Origin: Tritrichomonas foetus
Taxonomy: Eukaryota > Parabasalia > Tritrichomonadida > Tritrichomonadidae
Length of the DNA stretch: 64,000 bases
Assembly: GCA_001839685.1 (NCBI GenBank)
Contig: MLAK01000598.1
Coordinates: 31,142-95,141 of the forward strand
Direction of reading: 5' to 3'
The notes below the pieces were generated by a model. The model was not told the origin of the DNA. It ran no database searches and saw nothing but the letters and a program-made list of their open reading frames with translations. Position numbers and translations under genes: made by a program. Below are positions 9,577 to 17,930 of this stretch, piece by piece; position 1 is the stretch's first letter; each line of letters opens with the position of its first letter.

Positions 9577-10224
9577 CTACACCAAACTGGATGCCCGCGT
9601 TTCTCCCCAACGGTGTAGCCTCTGTTTTATTTCTGGAACTTCTTTTCCATTCTCATCGAGATACTTTCCAAAGAAGTTTGAGTGTGGCCTGAATTTCGTG
9701 GGAATCTCGCAAACTTTGTGGAACATGATTGGCAAGTCTGGGCCGAAAAAGGCGCCATCAAGCTGGGAGTACGTATTGTATATATCATGGCATTGGGGAC
9801 AATAGCATTTGACAGTATTTTGGCCATGCTCAATATCAAGGCCCATTGGAATCAATGCGCGTCCTTGGCAGGCGGTCCGTGGACAGACTCCGTAAACTTT
9901 CCTCTTGTACTTGGAGTAGAGGCGTCGAATTCCATCTTCAGTAACTATATAACGTTGATGCAATAATCCGTATAAAAGCTTACATGACTCAAAAAGTGAA
10001 ACGATTTGGCGCTCAGACATTTCGCTTGTGTCTATGGCGCGTCCTTTGATGATGGCGGCAGCCCGCGAGTAATTGGGCACTTTGGAGTTAAGTCCATAAT
10101 AGGAAACTGCTGATTGGAGGTAGTACTCGTCGATTTCAACAAGCCAATCCGATGGAGGGCGGCATCCTTTCGGGAGAGTATCTGGATCGAAATCGGTTAA
10201 TTCGAACGTGAAATATTTTGGCAT
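9577..10224 (-). CDS. CSNK2B: Casein kinase 2 regulatory (beta) subunit
   Basis: The 215-residue protein matches CK2 beta over its length: an early WLVEIDEYYLQ block (27-37), a GLN..VPNYSRAA region (44-57), and the zinc ribbon with Cys114-Pro-x3-Cys119 and Cys142-Pro-x-Cys145, in the family context CPRTACQGRALIPMGLD and CPQCHDIYNT. The DGAFFG motif follows and the protein ends in a short basic tail. The zinc ribbon mediates beta-beta dimerisation, and the dimer stabilises and targets CK2 alpha. The usual acidic autoinhibitory stretch (DLEPDEELED in animals) is not obvious here. The open frame extends 9 codons further, but only to a TTG; the first ATG at 10224 is taken as the start. One of the surest calls in the window. 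Confidence 0.95.
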   Translation of the reverse strand: MPKYFTFELTDFDPDTLPKGCRPPSDWLVEIDEYYLQSAVSYYGLNSKVPNYSRAAAIIKGRAIDTSEMSERQIVSLFESCKLLYGLLHQRYIVTEDGIRRLYSKYKRKVYGVCPRTACQGRALIPMGLDIEHGQNTVKCYCPQCHDIYNTYSQLDGAFFGPDLPIMFHKVCEIPTKFRPHSNFFGKYLDENGKEVPEIKQRLHRWGETRASSLV

Positions 10225-10631
10225 TAAAATGGGGAGGCCCTTTTGGAACAATATTTCGAGTTGGACGATTAAAACAAATTGAAAAAATGCTCATAAAACC
10301 GAACTTTTTCATATTCTATCGGATTTTATTAATTGAAATAATTTGTTTATTTATTTGTCCTTTAAAAACCATTTATTTCAGAGAGATTTATTTGATGAGG
10401 GAACGAAATGTACATTATATATTTACTAGTAATTTAAAACAATTATAGGAAAATTTTACTATTTTACTCATTTGAAATCAGGATATTTATATTTGATCCA
10501 AAGATTTTTATTTCTGAAGAGTATTTGGCCGAACAATTCAAAATCACAAAATTTCTGATTCATACCTGAAAAATTCTGAGATTTCAATTATCTGAGGAAT
10601 TTTATCATCTCATTTTTGTCAATTGTGTACA
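10225..10631. other. Intergenic, divergent promoter region
   Basis: The 407 bp separate CK2 beta from a divergent small orphan. TCATT at 10610-10614 is an initiator-like site about 20 bp before the orphan's ATG. Nothing else is evident. Confidence 0.35.
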
Positions 10632-11054
10632 ATGATAAACGACAATGATTTTGCACTCCAATCTTTCTGTGATCCAATCTTTGATTTTGATATCAATTCC
10701 TTCCTCCATCCATCAAAGTCGGTTAAAAATGCTCAAAAGAAATCTCATCGCAAGTTTCAAACTAGGAAAAACTACTCAATCGTTCCTCGTAGATCATGCG
10801 CATATTTTCCTACTCGAGAAGAATTAGAATCATCCAAAGATCCAGTAAAAAACAGTGATCTCCATTTCAATGATATTTCTCCATTTTTCACAAATGGTGC
10901 ACAACATATGAATCTTTTTGGTAGAATTCTTGGAGAGAAAAATCCCACGTTCATTCAATGCCTTCTCGATGGATTCCTAAAATCCAAATATTTCGTGAAT
11001 GTTAGAAATGTGCCAAAGAAGAGTATTTCTAATGATTTAATGGCAGCAGCATAA
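10632..11054 (+). CDS. Small orphan protein
   Basis: I do not recognise this 140-residue product. It starts with an acidic, Phe/Asp-rich segment (FCDPIFDFDINSFLHPS), continues with a basic Lys/Arg/Gln-rich stretch (about 30-55) and ends with a region of mixed composition that could form helices, closing in Ala-Ala-Ala. There is no signal peptide or membrane span. The frame extends upstream only to TTG, so the ATG at 10632 (MINDND) is preferred; it sits about 20 bp after a TCATT initiator-like site, consistent with real transcription. Amino-acid composition is balanced, unlike chance ORFs in this AT-rich DNA, which are dominated by Ile, Phe, Lys and Asn. It is transcribed divergently from CK2 beta. 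Probably a lineage-restricted gene. Confidence 0.6.
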   Translation: MINDNDFALQSFCDPIFDFDINSFLHPSKSVKNAQKKSHRKFQTRKNYSIVPRRSCAYFPTREELESSKDPVKNSDLHFNDISPFFTNGAQHMNLFGRILGEKNPTFIQCLLDGFLKSKYFVNVRNVPKKSISNDLMAAA

Positions 11055-11664
11055 ATTTCCGATCTGTATGAAAAAAAAATTGTTTGAATGAGAAATCCGC
11101 CTGTTTCACAATCATAAATAAAGTTTAATTTCCACAATCTTTTTTTTTTTTTTTTATTATTTTTGGGAAGAGATTGAAATAATACAATTGAAGAAATATC
11201 AACACCTATACATCTATATTATGACCAAGATTTCAAATTCTTACGACTCAACTTGTAGTTTTTTCATTATAACTAAACATTTTAAACTACCTGCACTATA
11301 TACTTACTAAATGCTTTAAATCAGCGCATACATTCGACTATTTCATAGATTGTGACTAGGTTGAAGACGTCTATTTATTTTAATGAGCATCATCGGTTCT
11401 TTTTGTCTTGAATAATATTATCATAGTCCATGTTCTATTTTAGATAAAAAAAAATACAAGACTCGTCTCATTTTGTCAAAAATGAGTAGTGTTTACAGAA
11501 AACTTTTCTGAAAGATTTACAGCTCATTTTCTAATTTGTCTCGAAATTATGTGTATGGGACTTGGAAAGTAATAAAAATAGATTTGCCTTGAAAAATATG
11601 CCAAAAAATGGAAATAAAAGGAAAAATTATATGTCGGCAATGATATGTTTTATTCTATTATAAT
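11055..11664. other. Intergenic stretch between convergent genes
   Basis: The 610 bp hold the 3' ends of the orphan and of PhnXW, with a long T run at about 11141-11156. I see no gene. Confidence 0.35.
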
Positions 11665-13518
11665 TTATTTATTTGCTTTAAGGTATTCACCGATTAATTC
11701 GCACAGGCGATCGATTTGTTGTGGGTAGATATTTCCGATTGTTCCAATACGGAATGTTGGGTGGTTTGTAAGCTTACTTGGATAGATGACATAGCCATTT
11801 TCTTTGAGCATGTTATACATCTTTGAGAAGTTGATGCTTCCAAGATCGAATGTTGTGATGATGTAGGATTGCCATTCTGGGTTGATAATTGGTTTGATTC
11901 CAAGTTTAGACATACCTTCAACGAGTCTGCGGTGATTTTCTTGGTAACGCGCGCGACGAACGGTGAGACCACCTTCGTGCTTGTATTCAAGGATTGCTTG
12001 TTGAAGAGCAAGAAGGATGTTTGTTGGTGATGTGAATCTGAATTTTCCACCGCCTGGGTAGAGTCCAAGGTATTGGTCATAAACATCAAGGCAGTGTGAC
12101 TTTGAACGTCCTTTTGATGCTTCAACAACTGACCTCTTAGCAATGATGAAGGCAAGTCCTGGAAGACCTTCAAGGCATTTGTTAGCACTTGCAGCAATAG
12201 CATCAATGCCTAATTTAGGCATATCAATTTCATAAGCAGCAAAGCTAGACATTGCATCAACGAAAAGAGCCTTTCCTCTGCTTTTAACAATTGGTGCGAT
12301 TTCGTTGATTGGGTTGATTAAACCAGTTGTTGTTTCACTATGGACAAAGAAAACTGCTTTAATGTTTGGATTTTCATCGAGTCTCTTTTCAACAGCTGCT
12401 GGATCAACAGCTGTGCACATGTCGAATTCAAGAACGGAGAATTTCTTACCAGCATCTTTGGCTTGTTGAACTATTCTCTTTCCATACTCACCATTTGTAA
12501 CGAAGAGTGTTTCTTCGTCATCATTTGTGAAGCTTTGGATCATAGCTTCAACAGCATATGAGCCACTTCCTTGAAGAAGGACTGTAACATAATCGTTATT
12601 TGCACTGATTTGTGTGATATCATTCATAACTTGTGTTGTGATTTCCCATGTGCAGTGATCAGCGAACATTGCATTCTTGACACTAGCTTTTGTTGTAAGT
12701 GGTCCTGGTGTCAAAAGAAGATGTGGTTCATTTTGTTTAAGGCGTCTTTCAATATCGGCAATGACTGCTGGAAGTTCTCCCATTTTTTCAATGACATAAT
12801 CAGCACCAGCTTCATAATAGATAGCACGAACACGAGCTTTTTCAACTTCGAGTTTCTCTGGTGAGATTGCAGCAACTTCTTCTTCAGTAAGACCGAGTTC
12901 GCTTGATCCCATGATGACGCCAACTGACCAGCAGTTTGATTCTGTTCCCTCTTTGATATCAGAAACTGTATCACCAACTTTGACAACTTCACGAGTGTTT
13001 GGAATTCCGAGATTGGTCAAGTTTCGCCAGACCATGTATGGGAATGGACGTCCTTTTGGAACTTCGTCAGCACAAACGCAGGAATCTGGTGAATATCCTT
13101 GTGCAGCAACGCGTTCGATGATTTGGTTCATCATTTCACGAGTGTATCCTGTTGTAGAACCGATTTTCAGTCCTTTAGCCTTCAAACTGTTGACAGTGTC
13201 GACAACCTCTTCTTTAACAGTTGAGTAGTTGAGGATGTTGCTCAAGAGTGTCTTGCTGAAAACTTCGTAAATCTCATTAACATCTTGTTCTGTAATTTCA
13301 CGACCGTTTACACGTTTGAATTCTTCGCGAACACGAGGGAAGTTAGCAATTGCGCGTGTATGATCAATCTTTAGAAGACCCATTGGCTTGCGTGCTTCTT
13401 CCAGTGTAATGTCGACACCTTTTGTTTTGAATCCGTCAACGAAGCCGCGAAGTGGAGCGAAGCATCCATAATCAATTGTTGTACCAGCCCAGTCAAAGAT
13501 AACTGCTTTGATTGACAT
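11665..13518 (-). CDS. phnXW: Bifunctional phosphonoacetaldehyde hydrolase / 2-aminoethylphosphonate-pyruvate transaminase (PhnX-PhnW fusion)
   Basis: One 617-residue frame carries two complete enzymes. Residues 1-260 are PhnX, a HAD-family hydrolase: nucleophile Asp9 in FDWAGTT, the Schiff-base lysine Lys50 in ARKPMGLLKIDH, and the acidic VGDTVSDIKEG loop (181-191). Residues 265-617 are PhnW, a class V aminotransferase: LLLTPGPLTT (267-276), HSETTTG (393-399), Asp421 contacting the cofactor and the PLP lysine Lys447 in SANKCLEGLPG. PhnW turns aminoethylphosphonate plus pyruvate into phosphonoacetaldehyde plus alanine, and PhnX cleaves that aldehyde to acetaldehyde and phosphate, so the fusion hands on a reactive intermediate. 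No targeting signal is seen; probably cytosolic. GC and codon use are richer than in neighbours. The enzyme pair is typically bacterial, so lateral transfer is likely. A TIR element ends 56 bp upstream. Confidence 0.95.
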   Translation of the reverse strand: MSIKAVIFDWAGTTIDYGCFAPLRGFVDGFKTKGVDITLEEARKPMGLLKIDHTRAIANFPRVREEFKRVNGREITEQDVNEIYEVFSKTLLSNILNYSTVKEEVVDTVNSLKAKGLKIGSTTGYTREMMNQIIERVAAQGYSPDSCVCADEVPKGRPFPYMVWRNLTNLGIPNTREVVKVGDTVSDIKEGTESNCWSVGVIMGSSELGLTEEEVAAISPEKLEVEKARVRAIYYEAGADYVIEKMGELPAVIADIERRLKQNEPHLLLTPGPLTTKASVKNAMFADHCTWEITTQVMNDITQISANNDYVTVLLQGSGSYAVEAMIQSFTNDDEETLFVTNGEYGKRIVQQAKDAGKKFSVLEFDMCTAVDPAAVEKRLDENPNIKAVFFVHSETTTGLINPINEIAPIVKSRGKALFVDAMSSFAAYEIDMPKLGIDAIAASANKCLEGLPGLAFIIAKRSVVEASKGRSKSHCLDVYDQYLGLYPGGGKFRFTSPTNILLALQQAILEYKHEGGLTVRRARYQENHRRLVEGMSKLGIKPIINPEWQSYIITTFDLGSINFSKMYNMLKENGYVIYPSKLTNHPTFRIGTIGNIYPQQIDRLCELIGEYLKANK

Positions 13519-13535
13519 TTTTTCCTTTGGAAAAA

Positions 13536-13550
13536 TTAAAAATGAAGTGA
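13536..13550 (-). promoter_or_regulatory. Initiator-like box of phnXW
   Basis: Read toward the gene this is TCACTTCATTTTTAA, with two TCAYW matches, 18-32 bp before the ATG. It is identical to the box before the thioredoxin gene at 4332-4346. Confidence 0.5.
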
Positions 13551-13581
13551 AAGAATTTCAAATCTTTTTCAATAATTAACA

Positions 13582-14677
13582 AGATGTATACAAACCAAAT
13601 AGTCTTAACGTACGAAATCACTAAAATGATCCTTATCATCAGTATTACTTAATACCATCAGTCAAAAATCAAAACCCAAATAGCTAAAAGAATGACGAAA
13701 ATTTCCCTTATCGCAAACTTCGCAAATGGCCGAATTCAAAAATATTTCGAAAATGATTCTGAAGAAGCTATTGTTTCAGTTTTCGGGTGAACAGCTTTCA
13801 GTCAATTGTTAAATCTATATTTTATAGTTATGAGCCATATTTATTCATAGTTTTGAAATTTTGCAACAATTAAACCGAAAAAAGAGCGATTTTGGAGAAA
13901 GCCTAAAAAAAAATTGTGAGAAGCTTTTTTTCCAAGAATCACAAAGATTATAATACTGCTTCCCATAATTCTATTTACACTTCTTCTATCGATTTTTAAT
14001 TAAAAATCACGAAAATTTTGATAGTTTTAACTCAGTGATGGTGAATTAATTCAATTTCCATTTGACAAATATGAATGTATTGAAATCTTTTCTGTCATAA
14101 AATTTTAGTATATGAAGAAAATAGACTGGCAGTCCTCAACAGCACATTCTCAAGCAGGGATACAGATACAACGATTGAAAGACCAAATCAAGAAAAATGG
14201 AATCCAATATGTTTTTTTCCAGACTCGATGCCAAGTGAATTTTCTGATGACTCGCCAATTAGATGGCAAAACATTCGTAATCTTCTCATTGATGCCTAAA
14301 TTTTTTTTATTTATATCAAAATTATTAATATTTTTTTTATACTTCATTTTTGTATTTTGGAAAACATTATAATTTTCGATGGAGGGTCATATGATAATAA
14401 AAAGCACGATTTATGATAAGAAATAATCAAGATATTAATGCTATAAAATCACTTTTTATCTCAATAATTCTCAGAAATTTCTGTGGGGTTTATTTTTTTC
14501 TCACAATTTTTTTTTGGATTTGGTTTTCTCTGTATCTTGATTTTTAAATTATAATATTTATATATTATTAATAGGATTACAATTAAATAATATTTAGATG
14601 ACAATAATATCAACAATTATTCATTTAGATCTCTCAATAGTCTTCTACATCTAGAGCTAGTTAGTTTGTATACATCT
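13582..14677 (+). mobile_element. TIR element, copy 1 (1096 bp)
   Basis: The element begins AGATGTATACAAAC and ends with its exact complement GTTTGTATACATCT, a 14-bp perfect terminal inverted repeat that continues imperfectly inward. It is flanked by an 8-bp direct repeat AATTAACA (13574-13581 and 14678-14685), the target-site duplication. Copies 1 and 3 have the same length and differ at only a few bases. No intact transposase is present, so it is a non-autonomous DNA transposon. An 8-bp duplication is compatible with hAT, P, Merlin or Mutator superfamilies; the family cannot be decided here. It lies 56 bp upstream of the phnXW ATG. Confidence 0.93.
14108..14299 (+). pseudogene. Coding relic inside TIR copy 1
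   Basis: A 63-codon open frame without ATG reads as a balanced protein C-terminus (VYEENRLAVLNSTFSSRD... ending IRWQNIRNLLIDA, stop at 14297). It looks more protein-like than the overlapping 86-codon ATG frame (14112-14372), which ends in Phe/Leu/Ile strings. A second short frame at 13692-13790 starts MTKISLIANFANGRIQKYF. The two may be the ends of an internally deleted transposon protein. The family is not recognised. Confidence 0.4.
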
Positions 14678-14685
14678 AATTAACA

Positions 14686-15403
14686 ATCAATTTCTGATTC
14701 TTTTCGAAAGAATTGAATATCTAATTATTCAATAATTGATTGAATTATCATTCATTTCAATAATCTAAGAAAATTTCACATGGTTGATAAACCCTTGAGA
14801 AGAATGAGATCAAAAACCCCGAAATTATAAGAAACCAATTCTGCTTTTATTGTCCCTGCTTTCCATTTGCTCTAATCTTTTGTTAAATGCATTACATAGA
14901 GACTTTTGAATTGCTTTCACCCTTCTTTTGATAAATAGAAAAATTGAATATAAATTAAAAGGTGAGATGAATGTATTGAAACTTGGTTTGATATATCTTT
15001 TTCAATTCTTGATTAACCAATTCACTGAATTTTTCATATGTGAAATTCAATGCGGTTCCCCTTCAATATTAGTTTCGATTTGATCCTCTCATAAGAATTG
15101 AGATGAGCATTCGTGGCCATTTCTCACTGAATGTAGACCAGTAAAATCATTAGATTATATTCTAAATTCACCATTCTCGTGAGATTTTCTCGATCAATCA
15201 AATTTCACATTTCTGAAAAAGATTTTAACCAAACAAAATAATTTATCTATTCATTCAGAATTGAGACATTATTCATATGTCCATCCTTAAATATCATAGA
15301 ATACCATGAGATTCATCAGAAAAGTATGATGAAAGGAAAAGTGAAATGATTTGAAATTCAAGCAAAAATAATCGTTCTATTCAAAGTGAAAAATCATCTG
15401 TTG
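14686..15403. other. Intergenic stretch
   Basis: AT-rich DNA between TIR copy 1 and the PAP2 gene. I see no gene, RNA or repeat. Confidence 0.4.
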
Positions 15404-16138
15404 ATGAATGGAATGATCAAAATCAAGTTTCTGAATAATCTTGAAATACCTCTTATTGACATTTTAATAGTTGTTTTATTAGAGATAATGATTGTATATG
15501 GAAAGAGGCTTCCTCATCGAGTTCGATATTATCCAGAAAATGATTATTCTTTGAATTTCCCGAAACACTTCAAAGTGATTAATGGGAAAGATTCTCCTAT
15601 GATTATTTACTTAATTATTCCAATATTTCTGATTTCTGCCAATTTGATCACAAAAAAACGAAAATTCAGAATTTGTTGTGTATTAACCTCATATTTTGCT
15701 TCTCAATTTATATCAGTTTTAATTATAGACCTAATGAAAATATTTATTTCACGCCCTCGCCCAGATACAAATACGATATGCGGATCAGCAAATTTTGAAT
15801 CGTGCTCACGAATACTAACGGGAAAACAACTCTCAAATCAATTTAAGTCACATCCGTCGGGTGGAACAGCCAGCATGACATCATCATGCATATTTGCTAC
15901 GTTGTTTATCGGTGAAGTTTGGCGAAAGTCTGGCGCAATGAAAATGGTATTGAAATTAACCCCAATCATTTGGTGTATTTTTGCAGCTGGAGCAAGAATT
16001 ATTGGTCATGCACATCATCCCGACGATATTGCGACTTCCGTGTTAATTAGTGGGTCCATAACTTATCTAGTATTCAAACTAACAATGAAGGAGCCCATAA
16101 AAATTGTTTACTATGAGAGATTAGATTTGGAAGAATGA
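15404..16138 (+). CDS. PAP2-family lipid phosphate phosphatase
   Basis: The 244-residue protein is a multi-pass member of the PAP2 (lipid phosphate phosphatase) family, which dephosphorylates phosphatidate and related lipids on the lumenal or outer face of membranes. Hydrophobic segments occur near residues 15-32, 66-82, 92-110, 160-172, 183-198 and 210-224. Motif C1 is KIFISRPRP (112-120), matching KxxxxxxRP, and motif C3 is ARIIGHAHHPDD (197-208), matching SRxxxxxHxxxD with the nucleophile His and its Asp. Motif C2 reads HPSGGTAS instead of PSGH: the histidine that acts as general acid is Gly. Activity may therefore be reduced or changed. The upstream frame begins with GTG; the ATG at 15404 is preferred. 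Family membership is firm. Confidence 0.9.
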   Translation: MNGMIKIKFLNNLEIPLIDILIVVLLEIMIVYGKRLPHRVRYYPENDYSLNFPKHFKVINGKDSPMIIYLIIPIFLISANLITKKRKFRICCVLTSYFASQFISVLIIDLMKIFISRPRPDTNTICGSANFESCSRILTGKQLSNQFKSHPSGGTASMTSSCIFATLFIGEVWRKSGAMKMVLKLTPIIWCIFAAGARIIGHAHHPDDIATSVLISGSITYLVFKLTMKEPIKIVYYERLDLEE

Positions 16139-16286
16139 TATAAGAAGTCATCAAAATAAAAGGTCAATTTCTCCGATATATGGTCAAAGGAATGATTGAA
16201 TTTGTCGGTTATAGAATATATTGAAAATTGTGAAGGAAGTTAAAGTTGACTTTTTGAAGACATTAAACTCGAGAGGGTTTTTTATT

Positions 16287-16300
16287 AAAACTTTTTGAAC
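16287..16300 (+). promoter_or_regulatory. AACTTTTTGAA-type box cluster
   Basis: AAAACTTTTTGAAC lies 82 bp before the ATG at 16382. Related boxes occur at 16245-16258 (GTTGACTTTTTGAA), about 16320-16329 and 16339-16353 (ATAACTTTTTAAT), making this the densest cluster of the motif in the window. A promoter role is inferred from position only. Confidence 0.35.
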
Positions 16301-16381
16301 GAAAATTGATAGATAATGGAAACTTTTTGTTTATGTCATATAACTTTTTAATCCTTTACATCACATTCAAATCTTTCCAGA

Positions 16382-17050
16382 ATGACATTAGGTGCCTCTA
16401 TCAAAACCGCTATTGTCCTTGCCATTCTCGGCTTCGTCACAACCTTCCTCGTCTCTTTGATTGTTGCACTTTTCGTAGTCTCAAAAACTTGCGCCTATAT
16501 ATTGGGTCCAATTCTTCTTGCTCTCTCAATCCTCTTTGTCGTTCTTGCATTCTTCCGCAACGAAGACACTAAAAAACGCTGGTTATACGTTTGGATCTTT
16601 GTCATTGGCATTTTCGGTGGATTAGTTGTACTTTGCCTCCCCGAGTCCCTCCACAAGACCGCATCTTCTCTCAATCGAATGACCATTTATGCTTTCGTCA
16701 CTATTGCAATTTCTAACTTCATTGCTCAAAGCTGGCCATATTTGACCGGATTCCTCATCAAAGACGTTCTTGATGCAAAACAGCTTTCCGAAGTTGACGA
16801 GGCTATTGTTTACACAGTCGTGAACATGATTTCTTCATTCGTTGCAGCTATTCTTGAATCACTCACATCATCAACAACTCTGTCCGACATTTGGAAGAAT
16901 GGATTCGCTCTTTCCGTTATTTCATGGGTAGTTAACGCAATACTTTTCGCTGTTGTAGGCGTCCTTTTTTCCAGAACATCCGACGTTCTTGCATCAGATT
17001 ACAAATCAACCCCAGTTGTCGCAGCAGCGGAGTACACAAACCTTTCTTAA
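16382..17050 (+). CDS. Multi-pass membrane protein of unknown function
   Basis: The 222-residue product has about six hydrophobic segments (near 8-34, 37-58, 69-84, 100-120, 143-160 and 175-196) separated by short loops, with a charged loop FFRNEDTKKRW (57-67) and a C-terminal tail that includes TSDVLASDYKSTPVV. I do not recognise a transporter or enzyme motif. There is no cleavable signal; the first helix starts at once after the Met. The coding sequence is noticeably richer in C at third positions than its neighbours, as in well expressed trichomonad genes. Four AACTTTTT-type boxes and a TCACA initiator-like site (about 20 bp before the ATG) precede it. It could be a small solute carrier or a tetraspan scaffold; I cannot choose. 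Confidence 0.8.
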   Translation: MTLGASIKTAIVLAILGFVTTFLVSLIVALFVVSKTCAYILGPILLALSILFVVLAFFRNEDTKKRWLYVWIFVIGIFGGLVVLCLPESLHKTASSLNRMTIYAFVTIAISNFIAQSWPYLTGFLIKDVLDAKQLSEVDEAIVYTVVNMISSFVAAILESLTSSTTLSDIWKNGFALSVISWVVNAILFAVVGVLFSRTSDVLASDYKSTPVVAAAEYTNLS

Positions 17051-17205
17051 GAGTCTCTCATATTTTTATTACTAAACTATGCTTTTTTGGTTGTTTATCT
17101 GATTTTTGTGAATTTTTGTATTTTCGTTTCTTTTCGATTTTCACAGGTGATGATTCTTTGGCGATCAAATAAAGAATTTGCTGATGTGAATCAGGCTTAC
17201 TTCTG

Positions 17206-17550
17206 ATTGTCTTTTAATTGTTGTTTTATAATTGTTGCCTTTAGATTGTTGTTTTTTAATTGTTGCTTTAGATTGTTATTTTTTAATTGTTGTCTTTAGA
17301 TTGTTGTCTTTAGATTGTTGTTTTTTAATTGTTGCTTTAGATTGTTGTCTTTAGATTGTTGTTTTTTAATTGTTGCCTTTAGATTGTTGTCTTTAGATTG
17401 TTATTTTTTAATTGTTGCCTTTAGATTGTTGTTTTTTAATTGTTGTCTTTAGATTGTTGTTTTTTAATTGTTGTCTTTAGATTGTTGTTTTTTAATTGTT
17501 GACTTTAGATTGTTGTTTTTTAATTGTTGTCTTTAGATTGTTGTCTTTAG
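17206..17550. repeat. Minisatellite of alternating 14-bp units
   Basis: Two related units, TTGTTGTTTTTTAA and TTGTTGYCTTTAGA (with 13-bp variants), alternate irregularly for about 345 bp just downstream of the membrane-protein gene. On the lower strand it could be read as Lys/Gln-rich short frames, but none is long. Confidence 0.93.
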
Positions 17551-17663
17551 GATAAACACTTTCTTGTCTTTTCTTCAGATTTCTCTCTGAACTGAATATT
17601 ACCTCTATCAATAATAAAATAAAATATGTATACAGAATGGCAGCTAATATTGGGGATGATGAT

Positions 17664-17930
17664 TTATTTGTCACATTTTTCATGTTTATCTTTTGTCATC
17701 GATTCTATTTGATCGATTAACCTTGAATTAACACGACCAATTGGAAGCATGATCAAGGTACTAAAAACTGAAGTTTTCCTCTCTTCACTTTGCCCCACAA
17801 AATCCAACTCACATAGATCTGAAGTTGAATGAGTTTTCATAGTCTTCTGTATATTTATTTTTTCATGTTTCATCTTCAACAAAAGTTCGTAAAGTGAATT
17901 AGATTCAATTAAATCATGAAATGACAATTT
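17664..17930 (-). pseudogene. Small open frame without ATG, possible gene fragment
   Basis: About 88 codons are open on the reverse strand with a balanced, charged composition (for example KMKHEKINIQKTMKTHST and SMTKDKHEKCDK), but the frame starts after a stop with no ATG for its first 20 codons. It may be the tail of a decayed gene or a gene with a missed start. Not recognised. Confidence 0.25.

Noticed and set aside
9542..9966. + strand ORFs overlapping CK2 beta
   Set aside because: The reverse strand carries the complete zinc-ribbon protein, so these are shadow frames.
14112..14372. 86-codon ATG ORF in each TIR element copy (also 25383 and 44213)
   Set aside because: Its last third is Phe/Leu/Ile strings from T-rich DNA, and the overlapping frame without ATG looks more like protein. 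Near-identity among copies reflects recent duplication, not selection.
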